From Euryarchaeota archaeon UBA111 (GTDB taxonomy: Archaea; Thermoplasmatota; Poseidoniia; Poseidoniales; Poseidoniaceae): a stretch of 5,744 bases of DNA. How positions within the stretch are numbered: position 1 is the first letter of the stretch; each line of letters opens with the position of its first letter. Below the pieces are notes generated by a model, which searched no databases, had not been told where the DNA came from, and worked only from the letters and a program-made list of their open reading frames with translations. The position numbers were made by a program, and so were the translations under genes. The stretch is taken from positions 1 to 5,744 of the forward strand of contig DAWS01000055.1 in the NCBI GenBank assembly GCA_002506025.1, written 5' to 3'. Below, piece after piece: positions 1-5,744 of this stretch.

Positions 1-540
1 AGAGATATTTCACGGATTGGGACTGTGCTAAAAAATCCGCTCGAAATGAGTACTGTATCAGCTGCTAGTCTTGCTGCGTTCTTTCTCAAGCGAAGAGACT
101 CGGTAGCCTTAGGAATATATGGCGAGAAATTATCCTACTTGCCTCCTGATACCGGTGATAAGCAGTATTTCAAAATCTTAAGCGCACTTGCTGGAGTAAC
201 CGCTCAAGGCGAAATGCCGTTGCAAGCTGTTACTAATTCCTTGAGTGGTCGATTCAGTAGAGGCAGTCCAGTATTCATAATTTCATCCTGCGAAGGAGAC
301 GGTACTGTGCCTGCTGCAGTACGAGATTTAGTCGGTCGTGGGCACGAAGTTACCGTCTTATCACCCTCTAGTATTGATTTTGAAAGACTGGTTAGTAGAA
401 TTCCACGAATGTCGTATGAAGTTTTGAAATTAGAAAGGCAGAATCGACTGACTACACTCGCTGGTTCAGGTGCTCAAGTCATTGATTGGATGCCAGACAT
501 GGATCTATCACAAGCGCTAATGCAGGTAAGGGGGTATTAG
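1..540 (+). CDS. DUF58 family protein, C-terminal part (5' end outside window)
   Basis: The reading frame is open from base 1 to the TAG at 538-540, giving 179 residues. The true start lies left of the window, and the GTG at 25 is internal. The visible part matches the C-terminal half of DUF58 proteins, which carry a von Willebrand A-like fold. It has a helix rich in Ala and Ser, then RRDSVALGIYG (about residues 31-41), a P-x-TGDKQYFKIL stretch that corresponds to the family's 'P..G..q...iL..L' region, a strand VFIISS (about 91-96), and RGHEVTVLSP (about 112-121). It ends with the typical GAQVIDW..DMDLSQAL closing element. DUF58 genes usually sit beside MoxR-type AAA+ ATPases and membrane proteins and are thought to help metal-dependent assembly or chaperoning of surface or membrane complexes; the exact role is unknown. 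The MIDAS metal-site motif would be in the missing N-terminal half. The next gene starts one base after the stop. Confidence 0.85.
   Translation, partial: RDISRIGTVLKNPLEMSTVSAASLAAFFLKRRDSVALGIYGEKLSYLPPDTGDKQYFKILSALAGVTAQGEMPLQAVTNSLSGRFSRGSPVFIISSCEGDGTVPAAVRDLVGRGHEVTVLSPSSIDFERLVSRIPRMSYEVLKLERQNRLTTLAGSGAQVIDWMPDMDLSQALMQVRGY
530..534 (+). promoter_or_regulatory. G-rich Shine-Dalgarno that fixes the TTG start at 542
   Basis: GGGGG lies inside the last codons of the DUF58 gene, 7 bases before the TTG at 542. It supports TTG as the start of the membrane-protein gene over the in-frame ATG at 581, which has no such sequence in front of it. Its position indicates translational coupling with the upstream gene. 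Confidence 0.55.
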
Positions 541-541
541 A

Positions 542-1777
542 TTGGCTGAAGATGTGCAAGTTCAAGGCGACGTGACCATAATGGGCAGCGCTAGTGCGAG
601 GACTTTACATCTCAAGACACTAAGACGTCAGTGGCAGATAATTACCCTACAGATAATCGCTACCGCTGCATTGGTTGGGATGTATCTAGAAGTTGTCTCT
701 ACTTATGTGGTAGGTTCAATTGATCATACGATGCTATTTGCTTCAATTGAGTCACTAATTGGTGATGACTTGCCGTTAGGTGATTGGTTTACGGGAGAAG
801 GTCGCTCTGGTTTGGCCCGCTTCTTTGTTCCGCTGGTAATTGGTCTAGCAGTCGGCGGGGTTATGGCACTGATCGCCTATCAAACGCCTAAAACCCAACA
901 AAGAATCAAACTGGTTTTCATTGTTAGTCTAATCACCTTACTCGTTGGCAGATTGTTACTCGGCTGGCTGACTGGAATGTTGTTCTCTTTTGATTTGCGG
1001 TTGCCCGATGATAGCGAACTTCAAACCCTTGAATGGCCGCTATTGATGATTATGTCGTTGATGATTATGTTCGTTTACCTGCTACCGATTATTATGGGTT
1101 CCCGTGGCATATGGGGTCTATCGAGGAGATCTATTGCCTGGGCGATCGGTTTTACCCTACTTTTCCTCGGTATTCACGCAATCCTGACTTTCCCATTAAT
1201 CAAAGCACAATTAGGTGATTACGGAGGTGCTTTGGCAACCCTTGAATCACAAATCTCCCAACCTACAATCGGTCTATTTGGCATTGACTTGGTAACCAAT
1301 GAACAATTTGATCTCATCCTGATTGCAGTGTTAATTCTTGTGTTCCAAGAATCTGCCTTTGGTGTTATCAAATATCTTGAATACGCCTTCAGGCTTCCCG
1401 AATCCTGCAAGCGTGACCCTGAATATGTCACACAGATGGACAACATGCTAAACACACACCTAGTCCATACATTTGGTTTCCTGGGCCTGACTGGAATTGC
1501 TACAATGGTTGCCTTGGGTTTCCACAGCGTTCTGCTTAGTTTAGTCAGCGATACCACTGGAAGTCAGTGGGCTGGTCAGGTTTCAGAATCAATTGAGTTG
1601 TCACTGACATATGGATTAGTCATTTCTGCGGTGATGTTCCTATCGATTATGGCGCTGTTCAGGTTCTTAATTCCGTGGCAGAGAATATGGGGTTTCACCT
1701 ATTCTATACGCACTAGAAACTCTACTAACCAAAACGAAACCAATGATGAGAAGGAATTTGTTGACTTCATAGTTTAG
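542..1777 (+). CDS. Eight-helix integral membrane protein of unknown function
   Basis: This 411-residue protein begins with TTG and is not recognised as a named family. Hydrophobic segments lie at about 33-56, 94-113, 124-148, 167-185, 198-218, 256-276, 311-335 and 354-377. Basic residues cluster in the N-terminus (RTLHLKTLRR), the loops near 114-123, 187-197 and 277-292, and the C-terminal tail. Acidic residues dominate the alternate loops (for example 57-92 and 149-165). By the positive-inside rule both ends are cytoplasmic. There is no signal peptide and no catalytic motif I can name. The tail (about 391-411) is polar and rich in Asn and Glu. The gene follows the DUF58 gene by one base, so the two are almost certainly co-transcribed, and the protein may be a membrane partner of the DUF58/MoxR system. 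The fourth helix contains a short tandem duplication (LMIMS/LMIMF). An ATG at codon 14 is a weaker alternative start. Confidence 0.85.
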   Translation: MAEDVQVQGDVTIMGSASARTLHLKTLRRQWQIITLQIIATAALVGMYLEVVSTYVVGSIDHTMLFASIESLIGDDLPLGDWFTGEGRSGLARFFVPLVIGLAVGGVMALIAYQTPKTQQRIKLVFIVSLITLLVGRLLLGWLTGMLFSFDLRLPDDSELQTLEWPLLMIMSLMIMFVYLLPIIMGSRGIWGLSRRSIAWAIGFTLLFLGIHAILTFPLIKAQLGDYGGALATLESQISQPTIGLFGIDLVTNEQFDLILIAVLILVFQESAFGVIKYLEYAFRLPESCKRDPEYVTQMDNMLNTHLVHTFGFLGLTGIATMVALGFHSVLLSLVSDTTGSQWAGQVSESIELSLTYGLVISAVMFLSIMALFRFLIPWQRIWGFTYSIRTRNSTNQNETNDEKEFVDFIV

Positions 1778-2022
1778 TTCCTGTTAATTGCTTGAATCAT
1801 CCTGCCAAGCATTTCTGCTGAGAACAATAGCAGACATGGAAATATACACCAAGTCGTTAACAGTCCAACAAATCCTTCTCCAGACCAATCGCTAACTTCA
1901 CCGTAACCTAGAATGAAGACAATGACCACCATTAGTAGCAACAAGCGCTCTAGAATGACTGGGTAATTTCTACCAATTACCTCCTCGCGGCCAGCAAGGG
2001 TTGTCGCCTGAGCATCGGTCAT
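1774..2022 (-). CDS. Small protein with two membrane helices, unknown function
   Basis: This 82-residue protein starts with ATG and ends in TAA. It has a short polar N-terminus (residues 1-20), a strongly hydrophobic segment at about 24-40 (LLLLMVVIVFILGYG), an acidic turn (about 42-50, with Asp and Glu), a second hydrophobic segment at about 51-71 containing two Cys, and a short basic C-terminus (GRMIQAINRN). This looks like a helical hairpin, and the basic tail suggests that both ends are cytoplasmic. I do not recognise the family. The start lies 8 bases after the stop of the long coiled-coil gene, with AGGTGG just upstream, so it is probably the last gene of the leftward operon. Its stop overlaps the stop of the convergent membrane-protein gene by 4 bp. 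A membrane anchor or partner for the coiled-coil protein is the natural guess from position, but nothing in the sequence proves it. Confidence 0.75.
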   Translation of the reverse strand: MTDAQATTLAGREEVIGRNYPVILERLLLLMVVIVFILGYGEVSDWSGEGFVGLLTTWCIFPCLLLFSAEMLGRMIQAINRN

Positions 2023-2026
2023 TTAG

Positions 2027-2032
2027 CCACCT
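2027..2032 (-). promoter_or_regulatory. Shine-Dalgarno of the two-helix membrane protein gene
   Basis: Read on the minus strand, AGGTGG overlaps the TAG stop of the coiled-coil gene and ends 4 bases before the ATG at 2022. It supports this start and suggests that ribosomes finishing the upstream gene re-initiate here. Confidence 0.5.
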
Positions 2033-5000
2033 ACATATCTAAATCGGAAAGTTTTGATTCTAAGTCATTCAGCGCCTCATCTGCAATATCTTTTGGTTCA
2101 GCTCGGTGTTTCCAAGAGGCATCGATTCGAGCGAGTTCAGCCTCTAACTCCGCCCGCTCATCATCATCACTAATTTGTCTGACATCAGTAATCTCAACAA
2201 CATCTTCCTCTTCATGCTCGTCATCGGTTGGATGTTCCAATACCTCCCAACCATCATCATCTACTTCGATAATGGTTGCTAGTTCTTGTTCTGTAACATC
2301 CCCTGATAGGTTTGACTCCATATGCTTGACCATTTCTTCGTCCACAGGTGTTTTTTGTGCAGGGTCTATCACTTCACGCTCATATGGTAACAAACCGTCG
2401 CGCTGAAAATCCCATAGGAGACCAACGGGTGAACCTCCGGCTAAACCAGAGGCATCGATTTGAGTGATTAGTTCCTCTAACACGCGGGCAGTTTCCTCCA
2501 GTGCAATCGCCTCTCCAGCGTCTCGCTGATCCGCTTCTAGATAGATATCATCTAGCGCGTTTTGTATAAGACGACGGGTTGACTGGGCAATGTGAGGTAA
2601 TGATTCTGGACGATTGCAATTAGCCATGAGAGTCTCTACCTCATGCGGTGGTGCTCCTAAGCGAGTCAATTGCTCCAATACATTGCGTAATCTCCTCAGC
2701 ATGGTAATAGAATTATCATAATCTTCCAACAGGCGCTCCAAATCAATAACTAAATGACCAACCGTTTCACCTAATTGATGTTCAAGTCGCTGTTGCACTG
2801 ACCACCTAGATAGTCCTCTAACTGCACCGGCGGTTTGAGGGACCTGTCTCTCAAGTAATTCCATAACCTCGCTGGACAACAGGTATCTTGGCGTGGCAGC
2901 AACATGGTCTACCGTTTTCTGAATTACTTGCAAGGCTCGCTCAACTGCTCTATCAAGCAGCGTTACTGAGTAACCCAAGCTACGAGATCGCTCTAATCGC
3001 TCTAGAACCGGAGCGAGTCCTTCAAAGGTTGATGCATCATCAAGTAAAGCCTGAGCAAGTGGTTCTTCGGCAAGCCTAGCTCTAATTCGCTCGGCTTCCT
3101 TGATGTCTGAAAGAGCATCCTCGTGGGCCTCTGCCAAGGCTTCAGCCTTGTCTATCAGTATTGATAACTCACCCTCGGCGTGACCACGCTTAGCGCCTAA
3201 ATCGCCTAACTCTCTGAGCAGATTGCGGCGCTCTTCCATAAGTTGCCGCATTTCACTTTGGATATGAGCAAATCTCGCTTCATCTGTTGATAAACGTAAA
3301 CGTTCATCCTCCGCTCTGCGCCGGGCAACTTTAGCCTCGGACTCGAGAATTTCTAGTTCCGATTTACTTCTATTGACTCTTTCCTCTTCCTTCATTGCTT
3401 CAGCCTGAGCCCTTGCATAACGTTCGCGCGTTGCTGAAACCTGTTCTTGGAGAACTCTTAGTCTCCGCTCTCCGTCTTCGGTTTGTTGTCGAATCTTGGA
3501 TAAGTTATCACTCGCATCGGTTAATTCTGCATTCAATCCAGCCTCTCTTAATGACATTTCTTCGATTGTTGCTCGAAGTTTTTCACTAGATTCGGTCTCA
3601 CCCAAGGCTTTTGCTAGTTCCGTTGCTCTAGTGCTTACTTGATGTTCGAGTTCGTTCACTCGTCGTACCAGTTTCTCTGAGCGTGCTTCTGCTTCTTCAG
3701 TTCGGTTTCTAGCCTCTGCTAATTGCACCTGCATCGAGTTTATTTCTGAATTCACATTCTCCACGCTCTCCATTTGAATATTGCGAGTTTCAACCGCTTC
3801 TCTAGTTTTTACTTCGGCAGCTTTTCTTGATGTTTCAGATTCTGACAGTTTGTTGGATAGATGTGCCTTTTCTTTTTGCAGTTCATCAATACGGATTTCA
3901 GCAGCTTCAAGGCGACGTCTTAAACCAGCATCAATACCCGGAACTGGTGCCACTTCGACTTGTTCCAATCCCTTGGTTACGGCATCTGTTGTTTGTGAGA
4001 ACTTCGCCTTTGCCCGGGCGATGCGAAGGTTTTCCATCCCTATTTCAAAACCTATCAGCGTATTCAATCGGTGAGCAAGATTGGCACGTCTGCTCTCAGA
4101 CCGAGTTCGAACAGTAACGAGTAAATCTCTGAAGTATGAAAGGGTAAAATCGTGTATTGTCCCAGATTCCTTGGTAAGTATCGTGCCAGCAGGCAATCTG
4201 TGTAGCCGCAGAACACGCTTTGCTTCGGTCAAACCTAACACCGCTTCCTCAAATGATTCACATGATGGCGCATATATGCCAACTGGAACTCCTCTTGATA
4301 TGATTAAACTCACAGCCTTTGAGGACTTTCCTGCCTGTATGTGTCCGGTAACTTCTTCTTCCAAACCATCACTAAGCATGGATAGTACCGCATCAGCACC
4401 ACCTTTACCCTCTCGAAGAATGAAGCCTTCAGGCAGCGGTTCACTAGCTCCTACGGTTTCGACAATCTCGCCCTCCAGTGCGGCAACTGCTGCGCTAATC
4501 AGCCTGGAATGGTTAGCATTTGCTTCAGTCCAAACGGCGATAGCGATTTCACCTGTGTGAGCCAGTAACAATGCTCCGTCACCAGTGTGTAATGTCCAGT
4601 GTCCACTATCATCGAACCCCAAGCCTTTAGCAATTTTTTCCCGGCCTACAATAGTCTCTCCAACCTGTTTTGCTAATTCATCGCCTTCCATTGGCAATTC
4701 ACCTGCTGCATCAATTAGCATACCGGAATCTACCGCAATAGCGCCCCTTACTGCGACACTTTCAACCAATTTGGACAATACTACCGAAAGATCTCTTGAA
4801 AGTAGGCGTTCTACTGAGTCTCCCTTAACCAATAGACCCTGTGCATCTGCTGGGTGCTCGAATGCTTCGGGGATTACTTCGGCGATAGCCCCCAGACCTG
4901 ACAAAGAGTAACTTTCTGCTTCAAACCTGCACATACCAGCAGCTTCAATCTCTTGTAGCCGCAGTTTTGCCTCCGCACCACCGAGCAATATCGAGGCTTT

Positions 5001-5174
5001 TTCACTTTCAGCAAGGTAACCGACAACTCGGCCAGCACGGACGATTCTGTGCCCAGCAGGCGTCTTGCGCTTGCCTACCCATGTGCTTATCACACCGTAA
5101 TCGAATGGTTGTATTACACCTTCTTTTACATCAATATCTTGTTCTACTGTAATGCCTTTTGGTAAATCAAACAT
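2031..5174 (-). CDS. Long coiled-coil protein with an N-terminal Roadblock-like domain
   Basis: With the start at 5174 the protein has 1047 residues. Residues 1-110 form a small alpha/beta domain (opening MFDLPKGITVEQDIDV, with RAGRVVGYLAESEK near 46-59). Residues about 138-237 look Roadblock/LC7-like: VRGAIAVDSGMLIDAAGE, a helix, DGALLLAHTGEIAIAVW, then a closing helix. About 267-345 is a second small domain (SLIISRGVPVGIYAP) resembling the first. About 417-704 is nearly continuous coiled coil rich in Glu, Arg, Ala and Leu. About 710-907 is helical and less regular. About 967-1012 is very acidic, followed by a short mixed-charge helix. No signal peptide or membrane segment is visible, so it should be cytoplasmic. 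I favour the start at 5174 because it lies 4 bases after the Roadblock gene's stop, behind a GTGAT that can pair with 16S rRNA. An in-frame ATG at 5228 would add 18 unlikely residues and a 50-base overlap. A scaffold or rod tied to GTPase signalling is inferred. It is not an SMC protein: no ATPase head is present. Confidence 0.8.
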   Translation of the reverse strand: MFDLPKGITVEQDIDVKEGVIQPFDYGVISTWVGKRKTPAGHRIVRAGRVVGYLAESEKASILLGGAEAKLRLQEIEAAGMCRFEAESYSLSGLGAIAEVIPEAFEHPADAQGLLVKGDSVERLLSRDLSVVLSKLVESVAVRGAIAVDSGMLIDAAGELPMEGDELAKQVGETIVGREKIAKGLGFDDSGHWTLHTGDGALLLAHTGEIAIAVWTEANANHSRLISAAVAALEGEIVETVGASEPLPEGFILREGKGGADAVLSMLSDGLEEEVTGHIQAGKSSKAVSLIISRGVPVGIYAPSCESFEEAVLGLTEAKRVLRLHRLPAGTILTKESGTIHDFTLSYFRDLLVTVRTRSESRRANLAHRLNTLIGFEIGMENLRIARAKAKFSQTTDAVTKGLEQVEVAPVPGIDAGLRRRLEAAEIRIDELQKEKAHLSNKLSESETSRKAAEVKTREAVETRNIQMESVENVNSEINSMQVQLAEARNRTEEAEARSEKLVRRVNELEHQVSTRATELAKALGETESSEKLRATIEEMSLREAGLNAELTDASDNLSKIRQQTEDGERRLRVLQEQVSATRERYARAQAEAMKEEERVNRSKSELEILESEAKVARRRAEDERLRLSTDEARFAHIQSEMRQLMEERRNLLRELGDLGAKRGHAEGELSILIDKAEALAEAHEDALSDIKEAERIRARLAEEPLAQALLDDASTFEGLAPVLERLERSRSLGYSVTLLDRAVERALQVIQKTVDHVAATPRYLLSSEVMELLERQVPQTAGAVRGLSRWSVQQRLEHQLGETVGHLVIDLERLLEDYDNSITMLRRLRNVLEQLTRLGAPPHEVETLMANCNRPESLPHIAQSTRRLIQNALDDIYLEADQRDAGEAIALEETARVLEELITQIDASGLAGGSPVGLLWDFQRDGLLPYEREVIDPAQKTPVDEEMVKHMESNLSGDVTEQELATIIEVDDDGWEVLEHPTDDEHEEEDVVEITDVRQISDDDERAELEAELARIDASWKHRAEPKDIADEALNDLESKLSDLDM

Positions 5175-5178
5175 AATA

Positions 5179-5520
5179 TCACATCTGTGGGGTTGTCGCA
5201 ATAATTCGACGGTTGCGATCGAGAGCATGTCGCCATCTTGCTAGCCGGCCGCCCTGACCACTGAGCACTACGATTCGCTCTGGACAAGCAATGTCAATCA
5301 TCATCCGATCATTGCCTTCACACCACACCTCATACAAGTTGCCAAGGTCGAGGGAGGTACATAGTTCAGTAGCCATTTTTACAGTCGAGACCGCTTGGTC
5401 AATTGGTGGTGTCCTACCCTCGCTGCCAACGCATGCCAGCAGAGCTCCACGGTCATCAAGTAGCATGGCTTGCTGAACCCCTTCAGTTCTAATCAAGCCA
5501 GCAAGAACGCGTTGCAACAT
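5179..5520 (-). CDS. Roadblock/LC7 domain protein
   Basis: This 113-residue protein is a single Roadblock/LC7 domain of normal length. The first helix (about 1-16) is followed by the signature strand pair AMLLDDRGALLACVG (18-32), a central helix (about 38-58), strands at YEVWCEG (63-69), RMMIDIAC (72-79) and RIVVLSG (82-88), and a closing helix RLARWRHALDRNRRII (92-107). Roadblock proteins dimerise into a continuous beta sheet and, in archaea and bacteria, typically bind or activate Ras-like GTPases of the MglA/Rag type. No GTPase is encoded in this window. The ATG at 5520 is preferred because a later start would remove the first helix. No strong Shine-Dalgarno precedes it, and the bases just upstream can form hairpins. 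The gene opens the leftward operon, with the coiled-coil gene 4 bases downstream. The likely partner is the related domain in that protein. Confidence 0.8.
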   Translation of the reverse strand: MLQRVLAGLIRTEGVQQAMLLDDRGALLACVGSEGRTPPIDQAVSTVKMATELCTSLDLGNLYEVWCEGNDRMMIDIACPERIVVLSGQGGRLARWRHALDRNRRIIATTPQM

Positions 5521-5523
5521 AGT

Positions 5524-5546
5524 CGCTCAAAACGCTTGTGAGCGTT
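5524..5546 (-). promoter_or_regulatory. Two mutually exclusive hairpins just upstream of the Roadblock start
   Basis: CGCTCA (5524-5529) is complementary to TGAGCG (5539-5544) with a 9-base loop. AACGCT (5531-5536) is complementary to AGCGTT (5541-5546) with a 4-base loop. Both use 5541-5544, so only one can form at a time. The first would end 3 bases before the AUG at 5520 and could hinder ribosome entry. Translational control is an inference, and such short stems can occur by chance. Confidence 0.35.
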
Positions 5547-5573
5547 GTAGGCTTCAAGAAGTTTTGCGTTTTT

Positions 5574-5590
5574 TCCCCCCTACGGGGGGA
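5574..5590. repeat. C6/G6 inverted repeat with 3-base loop
   Basis: Six C (5575-5580), TAC, then six G (5584-5589) form a perfect stem, extended by a flanking T-A pair. Six T precede it on the plus strand, so a leftward transcript would read the hairpin followed by six A. Because no T tail follows it in either direction, it is not a standard intrinsic terminator. It may be a leader structure or a protein-binding site. Confidence 0.5.
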
Positions 5591-5600
5591 TTTAGTTAGT

Positions 5601-5612
5601 AAAATCGATTTT
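5601..5612. repeat. 12-base perfect palindrome
   Basis: AAAATCGATTTT reads the same on both strands. It lies about 80-90 bases upstream of the Roadblock start codon, a place where an operator could sit. In AT-rich DNA a palindrome of this length may also arise by chance. Confidence 0.3.
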
Positions 5613-5638
5613 CCAACTGCCGATTATTTGAAAACTGT

Positions 5639-5670
5639 CGCGGAACAAAGCCAGTCTGGTGGTTTCCGCG
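5639..5670. repeat. Imperfect hairpin with CGCGGAA/TTCCGCG arms
   Basis: CGCGGAA (5639-5645) and TTCCGCG (5664-5670) are perfectly complementary. The 18 bases between them contain a smaller stem, CCA/TGG, around a GTC loop. It is GC-richer than its surroundings. It could be an element of the leader RNA or mark the end of a small RNA, but nothing confirms either. Confidence 0.35.
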
Positions 5671-5710
5671 CTGTATCGTGCTGAAAACAATCCACAAATT
5701 GAGCGAGGTA

Positions 5711-5744
5711 AAGATAAAAATTTTACAATTAAAAATTTGATTTT
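5711..5744. promoter_or_regulatory. AT-rich stretch, possible promoter or T-rich terminator
   Basis: Nearly all bases are A or T, with AAAAATTT occurring twice (5716 and 5731). On the minus strand it offers TATA-like sequence about 190-220 bases upstream of the Roadblock gene and also T5 runs of the kind that end archaeal transcripts. On the plus strand it could serve a gene to the right. The sequence alone does not decide between these. Confidence 0.25.

Larger units (their letters stand above)
5521..5744. other. Intergenic region rich in inverted repeats
   Basis: This stretch separates the Roadblock gene from the right edge and contains no gene I can defend. It carries, left to right, overlapping hairpins beside the Roadblock start codon, a C6/G6 hairpin, a 12-base palindrome, a longer imperfect hairpin and an AT-rich end. 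The promoter and leader of the leftward operon must lie here or further right. Confidence 0.6.

Noticed and set aside
25..27. GTG as start of the DUF58 gene
   Set aside because: The frame is open to base 1, and the remaining protein lacks the family's N-terminal half, so the gene is cut by the window edge and not started here.
1033..1218. Plus-strand 61-residue frame inside the membrane protein gene
   Set aside because: It is an out-of-frame overlap. Its repeated DDYV motif only reflects the 15-base tandem duplication in the real gene.
1219..1557. Minus-strand 112-residue frame inside the eight-helix membrane protein gene
   Set aside because: It lies antisense to a clear membrane protein, and its composition has no recognisable domain.
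4323..4346. GHIQAGKS in the coiled-coil protein fits the Walker A pattern G-x4-G-K-S
   Set aside because: The context is a strand-rich small domain with no typical preceding hydrophobic strand and no Walker B motif downstream, so it is probably a chance match.
4081..4911. Plus-strand open frames opposite the N-terminal part of the coiled-coil gene (159 and 108 residues)
   Set aside because: They are rich in Ser and Pro with no domain pattern, lie fully antisense to a convincing gene, and look like shadows of its codon use.
5226..5228. Earlier in-frame ATG for the coiled-coil gene (1065 residues)
   Set aside because: It gives a 50-base overlap with the Roadblock gene, has no Shine-Dalgarno, and the 18 extra residues do not look like a domain. 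The ATG at 5174 is better placed.
5593..5744. Minus-strand frame open from the right edge to a TAA near 5593 (about 49 residues)
   Set aside because: It starts in AT-rich non-coding DNA, the translation has no domain pattern, and a frame of this length is expected by chance.
5521..5744. tRNA, CRISPR or insertion sequence in the intergenic region
   Set aside because: There is no cloverleaf, no regularly spaced repeats, and no transposase remnant or terminal repeats.

Overview
The window looks like a piece of a moderately AT-leaning prokaryotic chromosome, more likely archaeal than bacterial. The hints are a DUF58 gene coupled to a membrane-protein gene, Roadblock/LC7 proteins, TTG initiation next to a G-rich Shine-Dalgarno, and T-rich intergenic DNA. 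A planktonic marine Thermoplasmatota (Poseidoniales/MGII-like) would fit, but that is inference: there is no rRNA or other marker gene here.

Layout. Positions 1-1777 (+ strand) hold the 3' end of a DUF58-family gene, cut by the left edge, followed one base later by a TTG-started gene for an 8-helix membrane protein of unknown function. These two form the end of a rightward operon. It meets a leftward operon tail to tail: the two last stop codons overlap by 4 bp, so there is no intergenic space between them.

The leftward operon, read from the right, has three genes. The first is a 113-residue stand-alone Roadblock/LC7 protein (5520-5179). The second is a 1047-residue protein (5174-2031) with a Roadblock-like domain near its N-terminus, flanked by two similar small domains, then about 290 residues of coiled coil, a helical domain and a very acidic tail. 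The third is an 82-residue protein with two membrane helices (2022-1774). Gaps of 4 and 8 bases indicate co-transcription and translational coupling.

The rightmost 224 bases (5521-5744) hold no convincing gene. They contain a run of inverted repeats and AT-rich DNA that probably form the leader and promoter of the leftward operon, and perhaps also the promoter of a gene beyond the right edge.

Working model (inference). Roadblock proteins usually dimerise and regulate small Ras-like GTPases of the MglA/Rag type. The stand-alone Roadblock protein may pair with the Roadblock-like domain of the long protein, whose coiled coil would act as a rod or scaffold, and the small membrane protein could anchor or modulate it. 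No GTPase gene is in the window. The gene set looks like an undescribed Roadblock/coiled-coil/membrane module and is the most interesting item here.
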